Assembly: GCA_964645645.1 (NCBI GenBank)
Contig: CAZYBC010000035.1
Span: forward strand, 1-6,565
Reading direction: 5' to 3'
From: CAZYBC01 sp964645645
GTDB taxonomy: Bacteria; Patescibacteriota; Microgenomatia; UBA1400; PJMF01
Length of the DNA: 6,565 bases
Position 1 is the first letter of the stretch. Every line of letters begins with the position of its first letter. The position numbers and the translations under genes are program-made. This document shows positions 1 through 6,565 of the stretch, piece after piece. The notes beneath the pieces were generated by a model, which saw only the letters and a list, made by a program, of their open reading frames with translations, had not been told where the DNA came from and searched no databases.

Positions 1-6
1 CTTTAA

Positions 7-1371
7 TTGATTTTTTTTGTTATTAATAATCTGCGAGAACGCAGTCGCCCTGCTTTATTAGGTGGAGAACCATTATTACACCCAGATTTTAAAGAAATAA
101 TCAAATTTTTATTAGAAAATGGCTTTACTATATCCATTATTACTTCCGGAAAAATTTCTAATTTAGAAATTGAACAAAAAAATTTTGATTTTGTGATTGA
201 ATTATATAAACAAGCTAAAATTGATATTCAGCTTAGCTATCAACCCAGTAATAATGAAGATAATTTTTTTGATGCTTTAACAAAAATTAAAGAAGCTATT
301 CCTGCTAGGAAACAACTAATCGTAGCAGCAACTACTCTTTTAATTGATCAACTTTTAGCTATCTTAAGATCACCTGAACAAAAAAAAATCATTGAATCAA
401 AATTTTATCCAAATCATGATTCAGATTCTCAAAAAAAAACAGAGTCTTGGCTAGAAAAATTAGCAAGTCTTTTAGAGGCCTTTAAAGAAAACATTAATGA
501 TAAAAAACCAGATAATAAAAAACTTAAAAATGATTTGATTGACAGTTTAAAAAACATAGAATCAACCCATCCATTAATCTCAAAATTGATTAATTATTTA
601 AAAAAATTTTTTACTGTTGATTTAGATACAACTGTAACTTTAGACCAAACAGTAGCCAATGACCGCAATCTATTTGACAATATTTTTAAATTTATTGTTG
701 AAAGATGTTATCAGGAAAAAATAGATGATGTTCAATATATCCACTATGAAACTAAAGAAACTATTCCATTCAGAAAAAAAATGGATGAAATATTTACAAG
801 ATTACAAGCTCATTTTAGACCTTTTGAAGAATCTCAACTCTTTGAATTTGATCTTAATATTGGTGAAAAAGGGATTAAACATTACTTCAGAATTTGGGGG
901 CAGGATAGAATTATGCCTGCTTCTTTAATTGATCCAGGCGCTACCATTACCTCAAAAAGAGAAGTTCAAAGAGCAAAAGGCACTTTGGATAATTACCAGA
1001 TTTGCCCATCAATGAGCAGCCAAATTGATGAAAAAGCTCAAACAATTAACTTAGGTATTCTTAATATCAGAGCTGACGGAGAAATTACTTTTGCCACTCC
1101 TTCGTGTATTTCTGTCAGAACCGGCATGGGAAATGTTGACTTACATCAAAATATAGACACTATTTTTAATCAAGCTAAACAGCATTTAAAAAAATTAGTG
1201 GCAATCAATATTGAAGCAAAAGCTAAAAAAGCACAAAGTGACACGGATCGTTGCATTAGAGATGCTTTCTATCCTCAAACACCAGAAGCTCAAGCCAAAA
1301 TTTGTCCTAGTTGCCAATGTGATATTGCTTGTAATGCCTGTCATGAAATTTACGAAGAAAGAAAAATTTAA
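7..1371 (+). CDS. Radical SAM enzyme with SPASM-like C-terminal cluster, 5'-truncated and frame-interrupted
   Basis: The open frame of 454 residues begins at a TTG (7) just after an in-frame TAA (4-6). It is unlikely to be the true start: the radical SAM GGEP motif lies at residues 19-22, followed by LLHPDF, so the CxxxCxxC segment that binds the SAM [4Fe-4S] cluster should lie upstream and is missing. Residues about 100-230 are a Lys/Glu/Asn-rich, probably helical insertion not expected in a compact radical SAM barrel. RIMPA (301-305) is barrel-like. The C-terminal third carries C333, C367, C416 and C433-x2-C436-x-C438-x3-C442-x2-C445, close to the SPASM Cx2Cx5C signature for auxiliary Fe-S clusters. 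SPASM enzymes often modify peptides or proteins, but no precursor peptide is visible, so the substrate is unknown. The gene ends TAA at 1369-1371, 180 bp before typA. Family call is firm; function is open. Confidence 0.78.
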   Translation: MIFFVINNLRERSRPALLGGEPLLHPDFKEIIKFLLENGFTISIITSGKISNLEIEQKNFDFVIELYKQAKIDIQLSYQPSNNEDNFFDALTKIKEAIPARKQLIVAATTLLIDQLLAILRSPEQKKIIESKFYPNHDSDSQKKTESWLEKLASLLEAFKENINDKKPDNKKLKNDLIDSLKNIESTHPLISKLINYLKKFFTVDLDTTVTLDQTVANDRNLFDNIFKFIVERCYQEKIDDVQYIHYETKETIPFRKKMDEIFTRLQAHFRPFEESQLFEFDLNIGEKGIKHYFRIWGQDRIMPASLIDPGATITSKREVQRAKGTLDNYQICPSMSSQIDEKAQTINLGILNIRADGEITFATPSCISVRTGMGNVDLHQNIDTIFNQAKQHLKKLVAINIEAKAKKAQSDTDRCIRDAFYPQTPEAQAKICPSCQCDIACNACHEIYEERKI

Positions 1372-1551
1372 TTCTGGCTGTAAAAAAATGTCTGCGCTTC
1401 TACCAATTTTCCCCAAAAAGGGCTATAATATTCTGTTCATGGATATTTTATTTTTGGTTGATTTAATTTTTTCCATTAAAATTAAATTTTTAACCAAATC
1501 TTAACTCAAAATTTTCAAGCACAATATCCTGCTCGTAAATAGAAACAAGCT
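1372..1551. other. Intergenic region between radical SAM gene and typA
   Basis: No gene is supported here. A perfect TATAAT lies at 1424-1429 but lacks a convincing -35 element. A second weak promoter candidate is TTAACT (1501-1506), an 18-base spacer and TATCCT (1525-1530), which would give a 5' leader of roughly 15 bases for typA. A long hairpin (1453-1498) lies between them. No Shine-Dalgarno sequence precedes the typA ATG; the bases just upstream are A-rich. Confidence 0.4.
1453..1498 (+). terminator. AT-rich hairpin, possible terminator or leader structure
   Basis: An outer 7-bp arm (1453-1459 with 1492-1498, TTTGGTT/AACCAAA) and an inner 10-bp arm (1461-1470 with 1478-1487) are separated by a small asymmetric internal loop and closed by a 7-base loop. 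It lies 80 bp after the radical SAM stop. The stem is nearly all A-T and is not followed by a clear T run, so it is a poor match to a standard intrinsic terminator. It may instead be a structured leader of typA if the TATAAT at 1424 is used. Confidence 0.35.
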
Positions 1552-3369
1552 ATGCAAATTAGAAATATTGCTATTATTGCTCACGTTGACCATGGTAAAA
1601 CTACCTTGATTGACGGGATGCTTAAGCAAACCAAAACCTTCCGTAATAATCAGGCTGAAATGAGCCAAACTACTATTATGGATAGTAACGATCTAGAACG
1701 AGAAAAAGGGATTACCATTTTAGCTAAAAATACCGCGGTTTTTTATAAAGATTACAAAATTAATATTATTGATACTCCAGGTCACGCTGACTTTGGTGGT
1801 GAAGTAGAACGTGTGATTGGTTTAGCTGATGGTGCTTTATTAGTGGTGGATGCAGCTGAAGGGCCTTTACCTCAAACTAGATTTGTTTTGGAACAAGCCT
1901 TTAAAAAAGGGTTAAAAGTTATTTTAGTGATTAACAAAATTGATCGTAAGGATGCTGATCCAGATGGGGTTTTAGCTAAAACTGAAGAATTATTTTTAAG
2001 TTTGGCCGAAAGTGAAGAACAACTTAATTTTCCAATTTTATATGGAGCTGGTCGTGAGGGTAAAATTTGGCGTCAATTACCAACTAGTATAGCTGAACCT
2101 GGTAGCCTAGAACCATTATTTGAAGAAATCATTAAAACTATCCCAGCACCCAGTGCTGACCCTAATCAACCCTTTAAAATGCAAGTGGCTAACTTAGACT
2201 TTGATTCATATAAAGGAACTTATGCCATTGGTAAAGTAGTAGCTGGTACAGTTAAGAAAAATCAAGGTTTAGTTTTACTAGAAGAAAATACTGAAGTTGG
2301 CAGAGTTAGACCTAATCAAGTTTTTACTAGCAAAGGTTTAGACAGAGAAGAAGTAGAACAAGCTCAATCTGGGGATATTATCGCTTTAACTGGAATTGAA
2401 AAAGTTAAAATTGGCCAGACTCTAGCTGATCCAGCTGATCCTACTGGCTTTCCCATGATTAAAATTGCTGAACCAACCTTAAAGATTCAAATTAATCCTA
2501 ATACTTCTCCTTTTGCTGGCCGTGAAGGTGATTTTTGTACGGCTAGACAATTAGAAGAACGTTTAATGGAAGAAAAGAAAACTAATTTAGGTTTACGTAT
2601 TGAACATAATCCTAGTGGGACTGGCTTTTTGGTAGCTGGGAGAGGTGAATTACACTTAGCAGTTTTAATTGAAAATATGCGCCGTGAAGGTTATGAAATG
2701 GAAGTTAGCCGCCCTCAAGTCATTTATAAAGATATTGATGGAGTTAAATCAGAACCAGTTGAAGAATTAACTATTGAAATTATTCAAGATTTTGTGGGAG
2801 TAATCACTGAAGAATTAGGCAAGCGTCAAGCTCAATTACAAGATAGTTTCACTAATGATAAGGGAGTAGCTAGAATGATTTATCATATCTCTAGCCGTAA
2901 TTTATTAGGTTTTAGAAGTGAAATTTTAACCAAAACTAGAGGCAATGGTATTTTTGCCAGCCGCTTTTTGGGCTATTATCCCATGGGCAGAGCCGCTTTA
3001 CGCTTACGCAATGGCGTTTTAATTGCCAGTGAAGCTGGTGAAACCACTGCTTATGCTTTATATAACATGCAACAACGCGGCACACTTTTTGTTGGCCCAG
3101 GAACTAAAGTTTATGAAGGCATGGTTGTTGGCTTAGGTAATCAAGTCTCAGATTTGGAAATTAATGTTTGCAAAGCTAAACAGCTTACTAACTTTAGATC
3201 TAATGCTGACGTAGCCGTAGTTTTAATTCCACCTAAAATTTTAAGCTTAGAACAAAGTTTAGATTTCCTAGAAGAAGACGAATTATTAGAAGTCACTCCT
3301 CAAAATCTAAGATTACGCAAAAAATTGCTATCTAAAACAATGAGAGCTAAAGCTAAAAAGATTGAATAA
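1552..3369 (+). CDS. typA: Translational GTPase TypA/BipA
   Basis: A complete 605-residue member of the EF-G-like translational GTPases, close to the ~607 residues of E. coli BipA. TypA binds the ribosome in the cytoplasm and supports 50S assembly and growth under stress or cold. The G-domain motifs are all present: G1 AHVDHGKTT at 10-18, G2 REKGITI at 50-56, G3 DTPGH at 74-78 with the catalytic His78, and G4 NKID at 128-131. Domain II follows from about residue 200. The EF-G-like domain III/V region includes GRGELHL at 363-369, and a basic TypA-specific C-terminal domain ends at 605. The ATG at 1552 is the only reasonable start, because an in-frame TAG lies at 1540-1542; the N-terminus is a few residues shorter than in many homologues. 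No Shine-Dalgarno sequence is seen. It converges with the minus-strand gene, leaving 31 bp between stops. Confidence 0.97.
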   Translation: MQIRNIAIIAHVDHGKTTLIDGMLKQTKTFRNNQAEMSQTTIMDSNDLEREKGITILAKNTAVFYKDYKINIIDTPGHADFGGEVERVIGLADGALLVVDAAEGPLPQTRFVLEQAFKKGLKVILVINKIDRKDADPDGVLAKTEELFLSLAESEEQLNFPILYGAGREGKIWRQLPTSIAEPGSLEPLFEEIIKTIPAPSADPNQPFKMQVANLDFDSYKGTYAIGKVVAGTVKKNQGLVLLEENTEVGRVRPNQVFTSKGLDREEVEQAQSGDIIALTGIEKVKIGQTLADPADPTGFPMIKIAEPTLKIQINPNTSPFAGREGDFCTARQLEERLMEEKKTNLGLRIEHNPSGTGFLVAGRGELHLAVLIENMRREGYEMEVSRPQVIYKDIDGVKSEPVEELTIEIIQDFVGVITEELGKRQAQLQDSFTNDKGVARMIYHISSRNLLGFRSEILTKTRGNGIFASRFLGYYPMGRAALRLRNGVLIASEAGETTAYALYNMQQRGTLFVGPGTKVYEGMVVGLGNQVSDLEINVCKAKQLTNFRSNADVAVVLIPPKILSLEQSLDFLEEDELLEVTPQNLRLRKKLLSKTMRAKAKKIE

Positions 3370-3392
3370 AGATTGAAAATAAATAAATCTTT
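3368..3392. terminator. Small hairpin between convergent genes, possible bidirectional terminator
   Basis: AAAGATT (3368-3374) pairs with AATCTTT (3386-3392) around an 11-base A-rich loop. It overlaps the typA stop codon and lies in the only gap between two convergent genes. The stem is short and AT-rich with little T-tract, so it is a weak candidate placed mainly by context. The first arm is part of a short direct repeat (AAAGATTGAA at 3357-3366 and 3368-3377). Confidence 0.3.
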
Positions 3393-3400
3393 CTGCCAAA

Positions 3401-5314
3401 CTAGCTGGTAGTTTTAGGGTTTGGAAAAGAAGTCCTGGCACGAACAAAATTTCTTTTTTCATTACGATATCTAGGAATAATTTTTATTTTCTCATCTGGT
3501 AGCTCTGAATTTGTAATAATATAATTTATTCCTACTACTTTTCCAGTTGGAGCATAAACTTTTCGATCCAAAGTGTGGGCTAGTAAGTCGCTTAAGCTTG
3601 GTACAAATCTGCCTGTGTTAACATCAATAATTTCTGCTCCAACTAAACAAGCATCTAATAAAACAACCGCATTTGGAGTAAAATCGCGATTGAAATTTCT
3701 TTTAAATCTTTGCTCAACTGATTGTAATTTATTGAGACTTTCAGCATTGATTGTGCCCATTGAAGTTTCTAATCCATGTTCATTCCAAATTACACCATTT
3801 AACCAAGGTTTTCTTTCACTATGTTTTCTCAAACCATTCCGCTTACTACGTTGCTTACCCATTATTATTAATAAATTAGCAATTGGCCCATCAACTACAA
3901 TTGCGTCAATGGTCTCATCAGAAAAAAGATTTACGTCTTCAAAAAAATTTTTAGAATAATCTGGATCAGTAATAGCTCCGTTATAATCTTTCTCAGCCAC
4001 ATAATAAATTATAGCTTCTCTGTCTACTAAAGTACGTGGATCTAAATTTTTGCCATGTGTGGCAAAAATATTGTTAATCATCGTTTTTACTTCATGCCGA
4101 GCAAAAACAGAAATGCCACTTTCCATTAACAATTGCAAAGGTGATTTATCAATACTTGGCAACTTTTGTTCTTTTGCTAAATTTTGCCAAGCAATAGTAA
4201 ATTCTAAAGCTTGACTAACATTAGTGATACAAGCTTCAAGTTCAACTCTATGTTGAGGGATTATCTTTCCATCTTTTTTTGTTGGTTGAGCTTGCTTAAA
4301 TCTTTCTATTGCCCTAAAAGCTTGCTGGTAAGGTAAACCTAAAAATTCCAACATTCTGGCAGAAAACATATCTAAAGCAGGATTATATAAATCCATCTCG
4401 CTATTTAAATGCCGCCAAAAACTTGATAATAAGGCAAAATATTTTACTGGTGCTTGTGGAGCTTCTGCTGAATCTGTTGTTTCTACTTCTGAGGTAGGTT
4501 GATGTTGATAAGTATTAAAAAAATTAGTAAAAAAAAGATCTAATAATTGATAATCATTGATAAAATACAATTCTTTAACCAAGTGGACTAAGGCTTCAAA
4601 ACTCGCTGTATAAATATCTCTATTTAAAAATTTTTTGATAGATTGTTCATCTAAAAATTTTAAAAACAAATCTCCAGCTTTAGGATAATCATTTAAGGCA
4701 TCAACCATTTGTTCGTCAGTTAAATTATTCAAATAATCTAGGTATGGTTGACGATCAGTAATATCTAATCTAAATAAAGGTGAAGTCCCAAACATTACAA
4801 TTAAAGGATTAGCCTCTGGTTTAGTTAATTCTTGAGCAATTAAACCTTGAAATTTATCTCCAAGAACAGGATAAAGCATCCCAAGATTAACAAATTTATC
4901 CAACTCATAAGCACTGCCACAAATAAAGCTTAACAGGGCAGAATCAACGCCTGCTGACAAATTAATAAATTCTTGATCAGGAAGACGCCTGTGATATTCT
5001 AAAATCAGTCTCAACGCAAAAACTTTTAGGGGAACTGAGACTAGTTGATCTAAAACTAAATCTCGATAAAAAGCATAGCGATCTTGGTACGTAGGGTCAT
5101 CAATCGCCAAACGATTTTCTTTATAAAATTTTTCTACTTGTTCCAAAAAATATAAAGAAGATGATGAATTTTTTAAACAATCACCAATCATTATGACTTG
5201 TTCATCTGTGGGCATCGATAAAAAATCAAGATTTTGAAAATGCTTTTCTGCCTGCAAAAACAAATCCTTGGGATTTGTTTCTTGCTGAGTATTAACTTGC
5301 CCTTCTTTAGCCAT
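3401..5314 (-). CDS. Uncharacterised protein with C-terminal clan CD (caspase-like) cysteine peptidase-like domain
   Basis: I do not recognise this 637-residue protein as a named family. Residues 1 to about 460 look almost entirely helical, with no signal peptide or membrane segment, and with a Thr/Glu/Pro/Ala-rich linker at about 271-290. From about 465 the character changes to alternating strands and helices: a hydrophobic strand ending VVDG (473-476), then NEHG with His513-Gly514, then a hydrophobic strand running into DAC with Cys556, then a helix and a strand ending APTG. The order strand-His-Gly, ~40 residues, strand-Ala-Cys is the clan CD peptidase signature (caspases, gingipains, C80-like toxin domains), which suggests a His513/Cys556 dyad. 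Proteolysis is inferred, not shown. The protein is probably cytoplasmic. The ATG at 5312-5314 has no Shine-Dalgarno sequence but has a promoter directly upstream. The stop is TAG (3401-3403). It is co-oriented with the 16S gene and lies 220 bp downstream of it. Confidence 0.8.
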   Translation of the reverse strand: MAKEGQVNTQQETNPKDLFLQAEKHFQNLDFLSMPTDEQVIMIGDCLKNSSSSLYFLEQVEKFYKENRLAIDDPTYQDRYAFYRDLVLDQLVSVPLKVFALRLILEYHRRLPDQEFINLSAGVDSALLSFICGSAYELDKFVNLGMLYPVLGDKFQGLIAQELTKPEANPLIVMFGTSPLFRLDITDRQPYLDYLNNLTDEQMVDALNDYPKAGDLFLKFLDEQSIKKFLNRDIYTASFEALVHLVKELYFINDYQLLDLFFTNFFNTYQHQPTSEVETTDSAEAPQAPVKYFALLSSFWRHLNSEMDLYNPALDMFSARMLEFLGLPYQQAFRAIERFKQAQPTKKDGKIIPQHRVELEACITNVSQALEFTIAWQNLAKEQKLPSIDKSPLQLLMESGISVFARHEVKTMINNIFATHGKNLDPRTLVDREAIIYYVAEKDYNGAITDPDYSKNFFEDVNLFSDETIDAIVVDGPIANLLIIMGKQRSKRNGLRKHSERKPWLNGVIWNEHGLETSMGTINAESLNKLQSVEQRFKRNFNRDFTPNAVVLLDACLVGAEIIDVNTGRFVPSLSDLLAHTLDRKVYAPTGKVVGINYIITNSELPDEKIKIIPRYRNEKRNFVRARTSFPNPKTTS

Positions 5315-5321
5315 AAATAAG

Positions 5322-5350
5322 ATTGTAGCTTATTTTAAAAGAAGAGGCAA
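5322..5350 (-). promoter_or_regulatory. Sigma70-type promoter for the peptidase-like gene, probably leaderless
   Basis: Read on the minus strand, TTGCCT (5350-5345) is a 4/6 match to the -35 consensus and is separated by exactly 17 bases from TACAAT (5327-5322), a 5/6 match to the -10. Initiation about 7 bases after the -10 would fall at 5315-5314, on or one base before the ATG. This agrees with the lack of a Shine-Dalgarno sequence. It would let the gene be transcribed independently of the upstream 16S gene. Confidence 0.5.
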
Positions 5351-5386
5351 AGAATACTTTATTAGGAAAAATTATTAAAAAAGTAA

Positions 5387-5397
5387 AGATGTCATCT
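5387..5397 (-). terminator. Weak hairpin followed by U-rich tract in the 16S trailer
   Basis: On the minus strand AGAT-GAC-ATCT forms a 4-bp stem followed by a U-rich stretch (a run of six U at 5382-5377, then more U). This is the only place in the trailer with the order stem then U tract in the 16S direction. The stem is too short for a confident intrinsic terminator. Confidence 0.25.
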
Positions 5398-5421
5398 AAT
5401 GCAAACACGATGGTAGAAACG

Positions 5422-5439
5422 GCTTAAATACCTTCAAGC
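5422..5439 (-). other. Hairpin in the 16S rRNA 3' trailer
   Basis: On the minus strand GCTTGAA (5439-5433) pairs with TTTAAGC (5428-5422) over 7 bp including one G-U, with a 4-base loop GGTA. It is preceded by a palindromic GCCTAGGC segment (5450-5443). No protein gene or tRNA overlaps it, so it is best read as RNA structure in the transcribed 16S trailer. Confidence 0.4.
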
Positions 5440-5476
5440 TAGGCCTAGGCACAATGTCCATAGGATTTGTTTTTTT

Positions 5477-5496
5477 CACTAAGATTGCTCTTAGCG
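5477..5496 (-). other. GNRA-loop hairpin in the 16S rRNA 3' trailer
   Basis: On the minus strand an 8-bp stem (5496-5489 with 5484-5477, one G-U pair) is closed by a GCAA tetraloop, a stable GNRA type. It is followed by an A run, not a U run, so it is not an intrinsic terminator for the 16S transcript. A role in pre-rRNA folding or nuclease processing is the likeliest reading. Confidence 0.5.
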
Positions 5497-5532
5497 GGAG
5501 AAGGAGGTCGTGATATCTCCTACCCATTCTCC
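5497..5532 (-). other. Bulged hairpin with second anti-Shine-Dalgarno-like segment just after 16S
   Basis: Two 5-bp arms stack: GGAGA/TCTCC (5532-5528 with 5501-5497) and AGGAG/CTCCT (5521-5517 with 5506-5502), with a 6-base one-sided bulge and a 10-base loop. The 3' arm contains ACCTCCTT, a near copy of the 16S 3' tail. Alternative pairings are possible because SD-like and anti-SD-like segments alternate here. Confidence 0.45.
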
Positions 5533-5534
5533 TT

Positions 5535-6565
<1,031 letters not shown>

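Noticed and set aside
725..1504. Short open frames at 725-928, 1195-1416 and 1211-1504
   Set aside because: They overlap the radical SAM gene in other frames, or its tail, with low-complexity AT-driven composition and no start signals.
3573..3959. 128-residue plus-strand open frame
   Set aside because: It lies antisense within the well-supported 637-residue gene and has no domain character.
4924..4961. SAGVDS at residues 120-125 of the 637-residue protein resembles the PP-loop SGGVDS motif of ATP pyrophosphatases
   Set aside because: The second Gly is replaced by Ala, no Rossmann-like strand order follows, and the surroundings look all-helical. Probably chance.
7..5314. TGA recoding as glycine, as in Gracilibacteria/SR1
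   Set aside because: No in-frame TGA occurs across the three long protein genes, and their stops are TAA, TAA and TAG. Recoding would be expected to put many TGA codons in frame.
5315..5534. Possible tRNA in the 16S spacer
   Set aside because: No T-loop GTTCRA pattern and no four-arm arrangement is visible on either strand; the hairpins do not fit a cloverleaf.

Overview
The window looks like a stretch of an AT-rich bacterial chromosome, most likely from the Candidate Phyla Radiation (Patescibacteria). The protein genes are strongly AT-biased, with Leu as TTA and Lys as AAA. The 16S rRNA departs from near-universal bacterial sequence at several core positions, but most helix changes are compensated on the paired strand, so the gene looks functional and deeply divergent. 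No in-frame TGA occurs in about 1,700 codons, so the TGA=Gly code of Gracilibacteria/SR1 is unlikely. The phylum call is inference; a class cannot be assigned by eye.

Layout: (1) 1-1371, plus strand: the 3' part of a radical SAM enzyme gene. It keeps the GGEP motif and a C-terminal SPASM-like cysteine cluster, but the reading frame is interrupted at an 8-T run at the left edge. (2) 1372-1551: intergenic, with a long AT-rich hairpin. (3) 1552-3369, plus: a complete typA/bipA translational GTPase. (4) 3370-3400: a short convergent gap with a small hairpin. (5) 3401-5314, minus: an unrecognised 637-residue protein whose last ~170 residues carry the His-Gly...Asp-Ala-Cys pattern of clan CD (caspase-like) cysteine peptidases. 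A promoter sits directly against its start codon, suggesting a leaderless mRNA. (6) 5315-5534: the 16S 3' trailer, with several hairpins and a second anti-Shine-Dalgarno-like segment, but no tRNA and no 23S. (7) 5535-6565, minus: the 3' two thirds of the 16S rRNA gene, running off the right edge.

The genes do not form one pathway. TypA acts on the ribosome and the 16S is its core RNA, but they are convergently arranged and separated by the peptidase-like gene. The best leads are the novel clan CD-like protein next to the 16S gene, the paired substitutions in the 530 loop and decoding helix of the 16S, and the separation of 16S from a usual downstream 23S.
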